The position numbers were made by a program, and so were the translations under genes. This document shows positions 42,343 to 51,788 of a stretch of DNA of 64,000 nt, piece by piece. The notes below the pieces were generated by a model. That model had not been told where the DNA came from. It made no database searches and saw only the letters and a list, made by a program, of their open reading frames with translations. Position 1 is the first letter of the stretch, and every line of letters starts with the position of its first letter. The stretch is from Idiomarina piscisalsi (GTDB lineage: Bacteria; Pseudomonadota; Gammaproteobacteria; Enterobacterales; Alteromonadaceae), in NCBI RefSeq assembly GCF_002211765.1, contig NZ_CP022133.1:1798001-1862000 (forward strand), written 5' to 3'.

Positions 42343-44287
42343 ATAAACCTCCATCCTTACGTTGTCGGTAGCGTTTATCGGCCATCGCAAACACACCACC
42401 TACAGCCATGATAATGGCACCCAACCATATCCAACGTACAAAGGGCTTGACGTAAAAGCGTATTGCCCAGGCTCCATCCTCTAACGGTTCGCCCATGGCA
42501 ATGTAGATATCTCTTAACAGGCTGGCATCGAGTCCCACCTCTGTCATGCTGGTTCGCTGCACTCGGTAAAAGCGCTTTTCACTGGTCACTTCAGTAACAA
42601 GCTCACCATTTTTTGTCACGGTGAACTCCCCCGCATCGGAGTCGTAGTTAGGCCCTTCCCTGTGGTCTAACAAATCAAAACTGACGTTGTAGCCAATAAT
42701 TTCAACCGACTCTCCCGGCGCCAGAGCAATATCACGCTCTTGTTCATAATGCGACACTAACGTAATACCAATTAAAGTCACGGCGAAACCAATGTGACCC
42801 AGTACCATGCCCCAATGACTCCCCGAGAGGCGAGTTATGCCATACAACCCCTGCTTACGTTGCTTGACCGTTTGCTGTACCTCGGTCAACGTGGCAAGGC
42901 CGACCCAGAATGCCAGAAATAGTCCAATAACTACCATGGCCGGTAGATCATCAGCCCATATTTTCGGGAGTACGTAAGCAAGGACAATGGCAAGACTAAG
43001 CGCCAACGCAATCGGTTTTAATAGCGGCTTAAGTGCCTGTCGACGCCAGCGCAACAGAGGCCCCAGCCCTACCATCAGAGCAAATGGAATAACAAGCCAG
43101 CTGTAGACACCATTGAAAAACGGTTCACCAACTGAAATGCTACCCAAACCAATTTCTTTATGAATCAAAGGCAGCATAGTCCCCAGAAAGACGACTGCCA
43201 TTGCCGCCATCAATAATACGTTGTTCCCTAGCAGCATGACTTCGCGGGAAAATAATTCGTATCGGCTGTAGCTTTGCATTTGTCCCGCTCGCATGCCGTA
43301 TAAAATTAAAGAGCCGCCAATAACCAAGGCTAATAGCACCAGAATAAACAAGCCACGGGTTGGATCAGATGCAAAAGCGTGTACTGAGACCAAAACGCCG
43401 GAGCGAACCAGGAAAGTTCCCAATAGGCTCAAACTAAAGGCCGCTATTGCCAGTAATACCGTCCAAGACTTAAAGCTGCCTCGCTTTTCGGTAACCGCTA
43501 ACGAATGCAACAAAGCGGTTCCAACCAGCCAGGGCATAAAACTGGCGTTTTCAACAGGGTCCCAGAACCACCAGCCGCCCCAGCCGAGTTCGTAGTATGC
43601 CCACCAGCTGCCAATCGCAATTCCCAGCGTCAGGAATATCCATGCCGCTAATGTCCAAGGGCGTGACCAACGCGCCCAGGCCGCATCAAGCTTACCCGAT
43701 ATAAGCGCCGCAATGGCAAACGCAAAGGCCACCGAGAAACCGACATACCCCATATACAATAACGGAGGATGAATGATCATGCCCGGGTCTTGTAATAATG
43801 GGTTTAAGTCACGCCCATCCACGGGAATCAACGGTAAGGCGCGATCAAACGGGTTCGACACCGTCAACATAAACAAGTAGAAGCCAATGCTGATTAAACC
43901 AAGAATCGCTAACACCCGCGCCACCATTGGCAAAGGCATAGAACGTGAAAACAGTGCTACCGCCGCAATCCAGCCGGCCTGCATCAGCATCCAGAGGAGA
44001 AATGAGCCCTCGTGTGAGCCCCATACCGCTGTTACCCGATAAGCAACCGGCAAGTCTGAGTTAGAATTAGCTGCCACATAAGCAATACTGAAGTCATTGC
44101 TGACAAAACCCCACACTAATAAGCCAAACGCCACAGCGGTAAAGAAAAATTGCCCTAGAGCAAAAGGTCTTGCCAGTGACATCATGCCACCGTGGCCTTT
44201 TATTGCCCCCCAAAGCGGGTAAAACGCCAGCAAACAAGAGAATGCCAGCGCGATAGCAATCGCGAGATGGCCTGCTTCCGCTATCAT
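42335..44287 (-). CDS. ccmF: Haem lyase subunit CcmF
   Basis: Large membrane protein of the System I haem ligation complex, 650 residues with about 15 membrane segments. The tryptophan-rich WWD-type domain reads [19 protein letters not shown] near residues 230-248, which binds haem; conserved His residues flank it ([11 protein letters not shown] and TALLHSLAV) and more occur in IHKEIG. A periplasmic domain is at about 520-600. The ATG overlaps the ccmE stop by 4 bases. Confidence 0.97.
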   Translation of the reverse strand: MIAEAGHLAIAIALAFSCLLAFYPLWGAIKGHGGMMSLARPFALGQFFFTAVAFGLLVWGFVSNDFSIAYVAANSNSDLPVAYRVTAVWGSHEGSFLLWMLMQAGWIAAVALFSRSMPLPMVARVLAILGLISIGFYLFMLTVSNPFDRALPLIPVDGRDLNPLLQDPGMIIHPPLLYMGYVGFSVAFAFAIAALISGKLDAAWARWSRPWTLAAWIFLTLGIAIGSWWAYYELGWGGWWFWDPVENASFMPWLVGTALLHSLAVTEKRGSFKSWTVLLAIAAFSLSLLGTFLVRSGVLVSVHAFASDPTRGLFILVLLALVIGGSLILYGMRAGQMQSYSRYELFSREVMLLGNNVLLMAAMAVVFLGTMLPLIHKEIGLGSISVGEPFFNGVYSWLVIPFALMVGLGPLLRWRRQALKPLLKPIALALSLAIVLAYVLPKIWADDLPAMVVIGLFLAFWVGLATLTEVQQTVKQRKQGLYGITRLSGSHWGMVLGHIGFAVTLIGITLVSHYEQERDIALAPGESVEIIGYNVSFDLLDHREGPNYDSDAGEFTVTKNGELVTEVTSEKRFYRVQRTSMTEVGLDASLLRDIYIAMGEPLEDGAWAIRFYVKPFVRWIWLGAIIMAVGGVFAMADKRYRQRKDGGLYE

Positions 44288-44766
44288 TGCTCACCATCCT
44301 CGTAAGGTTTATTTGGGTTTACGTGCTTAATGCCTTTCATTTTTTCAGCCAGCTCTGGTGGCATATACTCTTCGTCGTGCTTTGCTAATACTTCCGAGGC
44401 TTTCAAAACCGTCGGTTCAACGAGCTCACCTTGCGCAACAATACCTTGCCCTTCGCGGAATAAGTCCGGAAGAATACCTTGATACAGCACCGTAATTTCA
44501 GGACCTGTATCCGTAATATTAAACGACACTTCCAGAGTTTTCGGGTCGCGCTCAACCGAGCCTTCAACGACCATTCCGCCCACTCGCATCCGTTGCCCGA
44601 CTTGCGGTTTTTGTTTGCCGTCATCGGCACCTTCGACGATTTCACTCGGTGTATAAAACAAATCAATACTTTGGCTTAGCGCGTATAGCATCAGCCCTGT
44701 CGCTATAGACACCCCGAACACTAAAATCAGCACCCAGGTTAATCGTTGTTTACGTCTTGGATTCAT
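44284..44766 (-). CDS. ccmE: Haem chaperone CcmE
   Basis: Carries haem covalently from CcmC to CcmF. One N-terminal membrane helix (about 9-29), then an OB-like beta barrel with [14 protein letters not shown], and the haem-attachment histidine in [16 protein letters not shown]; most relatives have HDENYxPPE, so Glu replaces Asn. The flexible C-terminal tail is short and charged. 160 residues. It sits 9 bases after ccmD. Confidence 0.96.
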   Translation of the reverse strand: MNPRRKQRLTWVLILVFGVSIATGLMLYALSQSIDLFYTPSEIVEGADDGKQKPQVGQRMRVGGMVVEGSVERDPKTLEVSFNITDTGPEITVLYQGILPDLFREGQGIVAQGELVEPTVLKASEVLAKHDEEYMPPELAEKMKGIKHVNPNKPYEDGEQ

Positions 44767-44775
44767 ACGTCTCTC

Positions 44776-44982
44776 CTACTGCGACACAGGCCGTTGGCGC
44801 TTGGCCAAACGCTGCTGACGATTTTGCAATTGCTGACTCTTTTTCTTCAGGGATTGACGAGCGATAGCGGTTTCCAATGCGACCAGCGCGATAACGACAA
44901 AGCTCAAGAAAAAAGACAGCCAAACATACAAGCCGTAGCCACCCATAGTAATAAAGTCCTGAAAACTGTCGAATGCCATCAC
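44776..44982 (-). CDS. ccmD: Haem exporter protein CcmD
   Basis: Small single-pass protein needed to release holo-CcmE from CcmABC. 68 residues: MMAFDSFQDFITMGGYGLYVW, with the conserved Gly-Tyr-Tyr/Leu pattern just before the membrane helix (about 18-38), then a strongly basic coiled tail. It overlaps the ccmC stop by 4 bases. Short genes of this kind are easily missed. Confidence 0.94.
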   Translation of the reverse strand: MMAFDSFQDFITMGGYGLYVWLSFFLSFVVIALVALETAIARQSLKKKSQQLQNRQQRLAKRQRPVSQ

Positions 44983-45716
44983 TTTTTCTCCAGTTCATGT
45001 TGCGCCCAGGGGCGGCCTAATTCGTGTCGTAGTATCTCATTTTTTAACCGCATCATCACCAGTGAAATGGTTAAAAACAGGAAGCCCGCCAAGCATATTA
45101 ATAACGGAATAAGCATACTGGTCGCTATCGAAGGTCTCTCAAACTTGGTAATGGTCGCTCCCTGATGCAAGGTGTTCCACCACTCGACGGAGTAATGAAT
45201 AATAGGCAGGTTAATTACCCCAACAAGTGAGAGTATGGCTGCGGCTTTCGCGCCCGTTCTGGCGTCATCAAACGCAAAGTACAGCGCCATAACGCCAATG
45301 TATAAAAACAGGAGAATAAGCTCGGAAGTGAGACGTGCATCCCACACCCACCAAGTGCCCCACATCGGCTTACCCCAAATGGCTCCGGTTAGTAGTGCGA
45401 CAACCGTCAACGCAGCGCCAACCGGAGCGATTGCCGGAATTACCCACTCCGCTGTTTTAATTTGCCATATCAGTGCTATACCACCCATTATCGCCATACC
45501 TGAGTAGGCGCCCATCGAAAATATAGCCGCGGGCACATGCAAAAATATGATTCGATAACTGTCGCCTTGTTGGTAGTCAGACGGCGCAAAAGCGAGCCCC
45601 CAAACCACACCAACAGCCAAAGAGATAAAGGTTAATGCTGCAAACCAAGGCAGTAACTTGTCCACCAGTCGGTAGGTCGCTTCAGGCTTTGCATAAGGGT
45701 GTAACCATCGCCACAT
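44979..45716 (-). CDS. ccmC: Haem transporter component CcmC
   Basis: Membrane protein that attaches haem to CcmE. Six membrane segments in 245 residues and the WWD domain WGTWWVWDARLTSELIL near 130-146, with flanking His residues in IIFLHVPAAIFSMG and NLPIIHYSVEWWNTLHQG. It begins 2 bases after ccmB ends and overlaps ccmD. Confidence 0.97.
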   Translation of the reverse strand: MWRWLHPYAKPEATYRLVDKLLPWFAALTFISLAVGVVWGLAFAPSDYQQGDSYRIIFLHVPAAIFSMGAYSGMAIMGGIALIWQIKTAEWVIPAIAPVGAALTVVALLTGAIWGKPMWGTWWVWDARLTSELILLFLYIGVMALYFAFDDARTGAKAAAILSLVGVINLPIIHYSVEWWNTLHQGATITKFERPSIATSMLIPLLICLAGFLFLTISLVMMRLKNEILRHELGRPWAQHELEKK

Positions 45717-45717
45717 A

Positions 45718-46401
45718 TTAATTCACACTCATTTTTATGCCCGCTGCTATCGCCAGCGGAGACAATGTTATGGTTAAAACAGAAATAGCCGCCAGAATAG
45801 CCAACTGGCCGTGGACTGCAAGCCCCATAGAGGCATTTTCAACAGCGGCAGTGGCAAAAATCAGTAGCGGAATAAATAATGGAATAAGGATAAGACTGAT
45901 AAGGGAGCTGCCTCTTTGCACCTGCAGTGTCAGTGCCGCACCAATTGCTCCAAGTGCACTCAGCGCTGGCGTGCCCAGTAGCAGGCTGAGCGCTAGCGCC
46001 CACCAACCTTGCAGTGGCAAACTCAACAACAGCGCTAGTAGTGGGGACAAAATAACGAGAGGTAATCCAGTCAACAACCAGTGCGCCATCACCTTTGCGG
46101 TTGCCGTAAACGCCAGTGGCTGAGGCAATAAACACAACTGCTCCAGTGTGCCGTCCTGAAAGTCATCTTTAAATAAGCGTTCTAAGCCAAGCAAGCTGGC
46201 CAACAGTGCCGCCACCCAAATAATTCCCGGCGCAATACGCGCAAGAATATCAGGCCCAGGCCCGACGCCCAGAGGGAACAACGTCACCACCATCAATAAA
46301 AAAAGCAGCGGATTTAAGGCGTCACTGCGTCGACGTGCGGCTATGCGCAAGTCACGCTTGAGTACCGCAAACCAAACCTGTCGCATGGAAGCGTTAATCA
46401 T
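45718..46401 (-). CDS. ccmB: Haem exporter permease CcmB
   Basis: Membrane subunit of the CcmAB ABC transporter whose ATP hydrolysis releases holo-CcmE. About 227 residues with six membrane segments; ARRRSDALNPLLFLLMVVTLFPLGVGP near the start (given here only as the segment ARRRSDALNPLLFLL) is the family hallmark. The ATG at 46401 has GAGG 6 bases upstream, inside the end of ccmA, and overlaps the ccmA stop by 8 bases. A later ATG at residue 6 is possible but lacks a ribosome site. Confidence 0.93.
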   Translation of the reverse strand: MINASMRQVWFAVLKRDLRIAARRRSDALNPLLFLLMVVTLFPLGVGPGPDILARIAPGIIWVAALLASLLGLERLFKDDFQDGTLEQLCLLPQPLAFTATAKVMAHWLLTGLPLVILSPLLALLLSLPLQGWWALALSLLLGTPALSALGAIGAALTLQVQRGSSLISLILIPLFIPLLIFATAAVENASMGLAVHGQLAILAAISVLTITLSPLAIAAGIKMSVN

Positions 46402-47068
46402 AAGCCACCTCATTGTCCATTTGCGAAGTCAGGCTCAAATCAATCAGTTTGGGAGACAAGTTCGACAACGTCAGTGACTGATGTGACGTAAAAATAATAC
46501 AGCCGCCGTCACTCAAATGCTCTGCGAAACGCTTTTGCAGTAACCCAACCCCTTGCACATCTAAGGAAGTAAAAGGTTCATCCAGAATCCACAGCTTTGC
46601 CTTATTCGCCCATAATCGGGTTAAAGCGACCCGGCGTTGCTGACCCGCCGACAAACGTCCAGTCAGTTCGTCTTCCAGACCCAGCAGCCCTAGCTTCTCC
46701 AATAAGTCCCAGCCATCAGTATTGGGGTTAGCAGTGAGTTGCTGTTGCCAATAGAAGTTTTCTAATGCGGTAAGTTCGCCTTTTACAGCGGCTTTATGAC
46801 CAATAAACAGCAATTGCTGACAGTAATCCTGCCAAGCGTCGCGCAAATCAGAGCCGTTAAACTGAATACGGCCCTCTGTGGGGTCTAAAAGCCCGGCCAG
46901 CATTCTCAATAACGTCGACTTGCCCGCGCCATTCGGGCCAGTTACCTGCCATAACTCACCAGGGTGTAACTGGAAGCTCAGATCATCAAACAATACTCGA
47001 CCACCACGCGTTGAGCTAAGCTGCTCGGCATGCAACAGTGGCACTTTGGCGGTAGTTTCTTGTGTCAT
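46394..47068 (-). CDS. ccmA: Haem exporter ATP-binding protein CcmA
   Basis: ATPase of the CcmABCD complex, 224 residues. Walker A GPNGAGKSTLLRML near 39-52, signature LSAGQQRRVALTRLW near 139-153 (LSAGQ, as usual for CcmA), and Walker B LWILDEPFTSLD near 159-170. It is the first gene of the ccm operon; the 78-base gap to the divergent FliK-like gene should contain both promoters. Confidence 0.97.
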   Translation of the reverse strand: MTQETTAKVPLLHAEQLSSTRGGRVLFDDLSFQLHPGELWQVTGPNGAGKSTLLRMLAGLLDPTEGRIQFNGSDLRDAWQDYCQQLLFIGHKAAVKGELTALENFYWQQQLTANPNTDGWDLLEKLGLLGLEDELTGRLSAGQQRRVALTRLWANKAKLWILDEPFTSLDVQGVGLLQKRFAEHLSDGGCIIFTSHQSLTLSNLSPKLIDLSLTSQMDNEVAYD

Positions 47069-47146
47069 GAGGATTTTACTACTGAGCCCTTACTGGTAAG
47101 CTGACGCAAATGCCACCGAGTCTACCATAAAATTTGAGTAAAGCGC

Positions 47147-48871
47147 ATGGCTGATATCACGCAACTGTTACAACAAATGCTGAACGCTCCAGAGCGCTCT
47201 ATGGCTCGTATTGATAAGCAAAACGTCGCAACACTTGCACGCATTTTAACCGGCGCGAATACTGCAGATAACCAGTCTGCTTCAACCGTCAGCAAACCAA
47301 CCTTGCAAATACCAGCGTCTATACTCACGCCGCAAACCGGAAATAAAGCTCAGCAAACTTCGCAGCCGCAGATACAAGGCGCCAGCTGGCAATGGCCGAA
47401 CCCACCAAAAGCGCTGTTAGCGCAACTTCCCGCTAAACTGGCAAGCAGCACACAACTGCGATTACAAATATCCATGCCGCAGGGGAGCAAGCCGGTTGTA
47501 CAGATCGTCATTAGCCAACCCACACCCATTCCGCAGGCGCAGCCGGGACAACAGAAGCAAGTCACGCAAGCACCACAAGGAAGTACCGCAAACACACAAG
47601 TTGGCAAAGTTGAAATACCGATTACACAGTTGCCCCCCAAGCTCGTTAAAGCGCTGCTGAGCAGCACACAGGCCTCGCAACTACTCAACGCAACTCAAAA
47701 TCCCGGAGCAACACAGCCAGCAGACAAGGCTCCGCTCAACGTAGCTCAACCAATTCAGCTTTCGCGTGGTATTGCTATTAAACAGGCGCATCAGTTGAGT
47801 CCGCAGCAGTTTCAGCAGGCGCTACAAACACTGATCACTCAAATGAAAGCACAACTTTCTGCGCAGCCATCAGTGCCTCCCAGTAATGCGGCAAATGCAT
47901 CATTGAAAATTCCTGAATTGTCTGCGCTTATTGCCAAAATCAACACCAGTGTCAATACAGCGACAACGTCAGGTGCTAATGCAACCAATACGACGTCTGC
48001 GAATCAAACAGCACAAGCTGCACAGACCGCCGCAACCTTAACTGCAGCTTTGCGCTCACCCTCTAATGCCATTGAACAGCTCATAAAAGTCGTGTTACAA
48101 CAACAGCCCTCTGGCGAATCCATGCAGCGCCCGGAAGCGTTACAGCGTTGGGTTAGCGACTGGTTTGCCGCCCGTCCGGTCAGTGTGCAGTCAAGTCAGC
48201 AAATGGGGTCACTTGGTCAAATGCTAATGACGCTGCTGGGGCTGAGCTTACAACAGAACAGCCAGCAACAAAGCACCGCACAAACAAGTTTGCAATCATT
48301 GCCAAAGCAATTCACTCAAGCACTAATACAACAGGTGTTAAACCCGTCCCCTGACGTTGCCGGTGATGTACGCGAGCGCATTAATCAACTGTTGCTGCAA
48401 TTGCCTCAGCAGCAACTGCAACGACTGCTACAGTTATTCACTGGCGTACTAAATTCAGCCCAAAGCGCTCAGGCACGGCTACAAGACTCGCCGATGCAGC
48501 AGCCTGAGTATTTCATTTTGCTGCCGACCGACCCACAAAAGGCGGGACAAAACGAGTTACTTATTCGCCCGGAGCGAGAGCCCGATACGCCGGAGCAGGA
48601 GGGTCGCACGTTATGGCTTTTCACCTTACGCTTTGAGTTAGAAGCAACAGGCGCTTTACTGGTTAAAGGCCGGTATCATCCGCAGGGCTCGTCAGTCGAC
48701 TTTTATGCCGAGTCACCTTCAGCGCAAAACATTATCGAGAAACACCTGGAGCAACTGGAGAAGCGGTTGTCCGATTTAGAGGTTAACAGTGTGAAGTTTC
48801 GCGTTCAGCAAGGGCGAATTCCAGAAACCCTGGCGACACAACAAAGTGGCATTATTCGGGTGAAAGTATGA
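47147..48871 (+). CDS. FliK-like flagellar hook-length control domain protein
   Basis: 574 residues; the first 440 are low-complexity, rich in Gln, Ala, Ser, Thr and Pro, and predicted disordered. The last 120 residues (LWLFTLRFELEATGALLVKG, VDFYAESPSAQNIIEKHLEQL) match the C-terminal substrate-switch domain of FliK, which contacts FlhB. True fliK usually sits among fliE-fliR, which is not in this window. This copy is linked instead to an FlhB C-terminal-like gene, overlapping it by 4 bases. A second or alternative hook-length/switch system is an inference. The Gln-rich body makes alignment-based naming unreliable. Confidence 0.75.
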   Translation: MADITQLLQQMLNAPERSMARIDKQNVATLARILTGANTADNQSASTVSKPTLQIPASILTPQTGNKAQQTSQPQIQGASWQWPNPPKALLAQLPAKLASSTQLRLQISMPQGSKPVVQIVISQPTPIPQAQPGQQKQVTQAPQGSTANTQVGKVEIPITQLPPKLVKALLSSTQASQLLNATQNPGATQPADKAPLNVAQPIQLSRGIAIKQAHQLSPQQFQQALQTLITQMKAQLSAQPSVPPSNAANASLKIPELSALIAKINTSVNTATTSGANATNTTSANQTAQAAQTAATLTAALRSPSNAIEQLIKVVLQQQPSGESMQRPEALQRWVSDWFAARPVSVQSSQQMGSLGQMLMTLLGLSLQQNSQQQSTAQTSLQSLPKQFTQALIQQVLNPSPDVAGDVRERINQLLLQLPQQQLQRLLQLFTGVLNSAQSAQARLQDSPMQQPEYFILLPTDPQKAGQNELLIRPEREPDTPEQEGRTLWLFTLRFELEATGALLVKGRYHPQGSSVDFYAESPSAQNIIEKHLEQLEKRLSDLEVNSVKFRVQQGRIPETLATQQSGIIRVKV

Positions 48872-49149
48872 CGGACAAAAAAGAGAAGCAAGCCATTGGG
48901 CTGTCGTATGACGGCTTTAATGCGCCCAAGGTTATCGCTCGCGGGTTTGACGAGCTAGCGGAAGAGATTATCGCCGTTGCCAAAGAGCATGGCGTGTTAG
49001 TTCATGAAGATCCGCTCTTGTCGGACTCACTTGCCAAACTCAATGTTGGTGATGAAATTCCGCGTGAGCTTTACATTATTATTGCGGAAATTATTGCCTT
49101 TGCTTATTTGTTGGACGGTAAGTTTCCGCGACAATGGGAGGAAGGTTAG
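48868..49149 (+). CDS. FlhX: free-standing FlhB C-terminal cytoplasmic domain
   Basis: 93-residue soluble protein equal to the FlhB/YscU switch domain after the NPTH autocleavage site. GFNAPKVIARGFDELAEEI matches the FlhB stretch that follows NPTH, and VGDEIPRELYIIIAEIIAFAYLL the conserved end. The NPTH tetrapeptide and all membrane helices are missing, so it encodes a form like the already cleaved fragment. It is translationally coupled to the FliK-like gene, the known binding partner of this domain. In Salmonella-type systems such a fragment can partly replace FlhB C-terminal function; its role here is inferred. It converges with the DUF2802 gene with a 4-base overlap. Confidence 0.82.
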   Translation: MTDKKEKQAIGLSYDGFNAPKVIARGFDELAEEIIAVAKEHGVLVHEDPLLSDSLAKLNVGDEIPRELYIIIAEIIAFAYLLDGKFPRQWEEG

Positions 49150-49583
49150 CCTTTTCGCTGGTGCAAAGATACCAACAGTTCAGCTTCTGCCTGAGGTAGC
49201 TCGCACTCGTGCATCAGCTCTTCAACCGTTGCGCCACTGGCTACTAACTTACTTGCTCGATGATATAATTTTGAGCCCGGATCCTGCTCAGCCAGCTCCT
49301 GAAGTTTTTCCTGTAACCGACGTTGCTCGTCATTAAGTGTGGCAACTTGCTGTTCTAACTGCGCCAGTAACTGCTTTTCGGCGAAGTGAGTCTCTGGTTT
49401 CGTCTCATTCAGCTGCTCTTTTAAGGAAAGCACTTCGGTCGCTGTTTCGGTGAGCATTAACAAGCGTTGTTGCTGACGCTCAATAAGCTCAGCCTGGCGC
49501 CGCGATGTCATAATAACAGCAATCAACGCAATCAGCGCCAGCCCGAGAGCCAGCGCTGATATTGCAATAAGCCAAAGTGTCAT
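49146..49583 (-). CDS. DUF2802-type membrane-anchored protein of the chemotaxis block
   Basis: 145 residues. One N-terminal membrane helix (about 5-26, ISALALGLALIALIAVIM), then a long charged coiled coil (30-100), and a small C-terminal domain (about 105-145, LYHRASKLVASGATVEELMHECELPQAEAEL given as LVASGATVEELMHECELP) that resembles a helix-turn-helix of the kind named DUF2802. It is the conserved last gene after cheW in flagellar clusters of Pseudomonas, Vibrio and Shewanella. The function is not established; an anchor or scaffold at the flagellated pole is possible. Confidence 0.8.
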   Translation of the reverse strand: MTLWLIAISALALGLALIALIAVIMTSRRQAELIERQQQRLLMLTETATEVLSLKEQLNETKPETHFAEKQLLAQLEQQVATLNDEQRRLQEKLQELAEQDPGSKLYHRASKLVASGATVEELMHECELPQAEAELLVSLHQRKG

Positions 49584-49604
49584 GGTTAAAGCACCCGCTC
49601 GCGA

Positions 49605-50108
49605 TTAACCCAAACGAGAAATTTCATCCCACTCGTCATCCGTCAGCATTTTATCCAGATCAACCAAAATCAGCAGTTCGTCATCTCGGTTGCTGACGCC
49701 TTGAATGAAACGGGCACTCTCATCGGTACCCACATTCGGTGCACTGTCTATTTCAGACGTCTTCAGGTAAACCACTTCGGCAACACTGTCGACCAAAATA
49801 CCGATGACCTGCTTTTCAGACTCGATAATAACAATACGTGTGTTATCCGTTACTTCAGTTGGTTGTAGACCAAAACGAAGACGAGTATCGATAACCGTCA
49901 CCACATTACCACGCAGGTTGATGATACCCAGTACATAGTTCGGCGCTCCGGGCACTGGCGCTATTTCGCTGTAGCGAAGCACTTCCTGAACCTGCATGAC
50001 ATTAATGCCATAAGTTTCATCGTCAAGCTGAAACGTGACCCACTGCAATACTTTATCGTTACTGTCAGCGTCCGTTTCATTTTTGATAGCGCGATTATCT
50101 TTACTCAT
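49605..50108 (-). CDS. cheW: Chemotaxis coupling protein CheW
   Basis: Couples chemoreceptors to CheA. 167 residues, with an acidic N-terminal extension of about 20 residues before the SH3-like double-barrel fold: VTFQLDDETYGINVMQVQEVLRY, PGAPNYVLGIINLRGNVVTVID, and IGILVDSVAEVVYL are the conserved segments. It lies 18 bases after parP. It serves the CheA encoded in the same block. Confidence 0.95.
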   Translation of the reverse strand: MSKDNRAIKNETDADSNDKVLQWVTFQLDDETYGINVMQVQEVLRYSEIAPVPGAPNYVLGIINLRGNVVTVIDTRLRFGLQPTEVTDNTRIVIIESEKQVIGILVDSVAEVVYLKTSEIDSAPNVGTDESARFIQGVSNRDDELLILVDLDKMLTDDEWDEISRLG

Positions 50109-50126
50109 GTTTCACTCCGCCATGCG

Positions 50127-50996
50127 TTATTTATCTTGCTGGATATGTCCCAGACCGTTATCCAGAAGTGTAATCAATGCGTTTACATCGAGCAATGCAC
50201 ACATTCTGTCACGAACCACTCCGGCCAGCCACGGCCGTTTATTACTGCCTTCTTTCCGCCATTGAATGGCTTCGGGTTGCAGTGGTTCACTAGTCACCAA
50301 TTCTTCACACAACAGTCCCCATGGGCTGTCATTTAACGTTATAAGATACTGGTAGTCTAATGATTCTTCCAGCTCTTCCGTGTATTTCTCCGGCATCACC
50401 CAACGAGCGGTATCGACAACCTGCAGCTTGTCTTCACGCTCTGTCATTATGCCTTTAAACCATTTTGGCTTACCCATCAGCGGGCTGATTTTTCCAACCT
50501 GATGAATGCCACCTAAACTTTTCAGTGGCACCGCCAGTGTTAAACCCGCTACTTTAAAAAACAGCGCCTGAAAGTCGTCTTCCATGTACTCAGACATGGC
50601 ATCTGGTTGAGGCTCTTCTTCCGCTGGAGCCACTTCCTCAACATCTGTGTGCGTTGCGACATCTGTCTCGTCATCAACGCTCTCTTCAGTTTCTTCGACT
50701 TGTTCAGTGACAACGTCCGGCTCAACCTGAGTATCCGCTTCTACCTCGACCTCAGTCTTAGCAAGCGCCTCTCTAGTATCAGTATCGTCCGCTTTTACAG
50801 AAACTAAAGGCAATAAGTCTTCATCTCTGTTCAAAGTCACCGACTCTTGTTCGGTCACTTGTTGTATTTTCGGCGCAGCCTGCTCGAGCAGTTTCTTCAC
50901 AGGCTCGTTATCAAACTCAACCACCTCATCCTCAAGCAGTAACGCATCGAGGTACTCGGTCATTGCCTGTTCACTGCTGGAGTGTTTGCTGTTCAT
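50127..50996 (-). CDS. parP: ParP-like array localisation protein (CheW-like C-terminal domain)
   Basis: 289 residues. The N-terminal 150 are very acidic, with repeated Glu/Asp/Val (VEEVAPAEEEPQPD, TEVEVEADTQVEPD), and predicted disordered. The C-terminal 140 (from about ALFFKVAGLTLAVPLKSLGGI) are CheW-like but divergent, matching the AIF domain of ParP from Vibrio, which joins chemoreceptor arrays and links them to the pole through ParC. It is placed between parC and cheW as in Vibrio. Vibrio ParP has a Pro-rich N-terminal region; here it is acidic instead. Generic CheW-domain protein is the fallback name. Confidence 0.82.
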   Translation of the reverse strand: MNSKHSSSEQAMTEYLDALLLEDEVVEFDNEPVKKLLEQAAPKIQQVTEQESVTLNRDEDLLPLVSVKADDTDTREALAKTEVEVEADTQVEPDVVTEQVEETEESVDDETDVATHTDVEEVAPAEEEPQPDAMSEYMEDDFQALFFKVAGLTLAVPLKSLGGIHQVGKISPLMGKPKWFKGIMTEREDKLQVVDTARWVMPEKYTEELEESLDYQYLITLNDSPWGLLCEELVTSEPLQPEAIQWRKEGSNKRPWLAGVVRDRMCALLDVNALITLLDNGLGHIQQDK

Positions 50997-50999
50997 AAC

Positions 51000-51776
51000 T
51001 TAGCGACGCTCCATTTGTTGTAAGTGAATAAGCAATGATTGATAGGCCAGCACACCTCGCGACTTCGGCGCATACAGCGATGGTGGTGTCTGTTCATTCG
51101 ACGCATCGCGGAATTTGGTATCGATAGGGATCATGCCGTTCCAAACCGACTTACCGTACCGGCCAACAAGCTTCTTATACGTCTGTAATGACGCATTGGT
51201 TCGTTTGTCGTACAAGGTTGGAATGATAGTATATGGCCGCTCTTCGCCACGTGACTTCTGAATGAGCATAAGCGTACGCATCATTCTGTCCAAACCTTTC
51301 AACGCCAGGAATTCCGTCTGCACCGGAATAAGCACTCGATTACAACAGGCTAATGCGTTCACCATGAGCACACCAAGCACCGGCGGGACATCAATAAGCA
51401 CATAATCGTACTCATCAGCAACAGAGGCTAAGCCTTTTTTTAACACCAGACCCATTCCGCCTTGCGTACCAAGCTTTCGATCCAGTGTCGCTAACGCCAT
51501 GGTCGCAGGCATAATATTAAGGTTGTCAAACTCAGTCGGCAAAATGCATTGGCGCATCAGTTCGCGGTTAACGTCTTTACCAGCGCTGAATACATCAAAA
51601 ACACTGTGAGTCAGCTCTTCAGAATCAAAACCAAAATAATAGGTCAGTGAAGCATGAGGGTCAGTGTCAATACATAAAACTCGCTTACCTTGTTCAGCCA
51701 ATAGCCCCGCCAGAGCGACTGTTGTGGTGGTTTTCCCCACGCCGCCTTTCTGGTTAGCTACCGTCCAAACAATCAT
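51000..51776 (-). CDS. parC: ParC: ParA-like ATPase for polar chemotaxis arrays
   Basis: 258-residue ParA/MinD-type ATPase. Deviant Walker A ANQKGGVGKTTTTVALAGLL at 7-26, with the signature Lys, Walker A' LCIDTDPHASLTYYFG and the switch DYVLIDVPPVLGVL. Not a chromosome-partition ParA: no ParB is nearby and it lies between cheB and parP, the place of Vibrio ParC, which directs chemotaxis arrays to the old pole and splits them between daughter cells. It ends 4 bases before parP begins. The name must not be confused with topoisomerase IV subunit ParC. Confidence 0.88.
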   Translation of the reverse strand: MIVWTVANQKGGVGKTTTTVALAGLLAEQGKRVLCIDTDPHASLTYYFGFDSEELTHSVFDVFSAGKDVNRELMRQCILPTEFDNLNIMPATMALATLDRKLGTQGGMGLVLKKGLASVADEYDYVLIDVPPVLGVLMVNALACCNRVLIPVQTEFLALKGLDRMMRTLMLIQKSRGEERPYTIIPTLYDKRTNASLQTYKKLVGRYGKSVWNGMIPIDTKFRDASNEQTPPSLYAPKSRGVLAYQSLLIHLQQMERR

Positions 51777-51788
51777 ATACGCACCTTA

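Noticed and set aside
43293..43595. A 100-codon + strand open frame inside ccmF.
   Set aside because: It is antisense to the WWD-domain region of ccmF and its composition follows the reverse complement of membrane-helix codons; no independent support.
47500..48300. Low-complexity CAG/CAA-rich DNA that could suggest a repeat expansion or pseudogene.
   Set aside because: It is one open frame leading into a conserved FliK-type C-terminal domain, and such Gln/Pro-rich bodies are common in FliK proteins.
51000..51776. Chromosome or plasmid partition ParA, which might mark an origin or plasmid.
   Set aside because: No ParB gene or parS-like palindromes are nearby; the position between cheB and a CheW-like gene fits the chemotaxis ParC.
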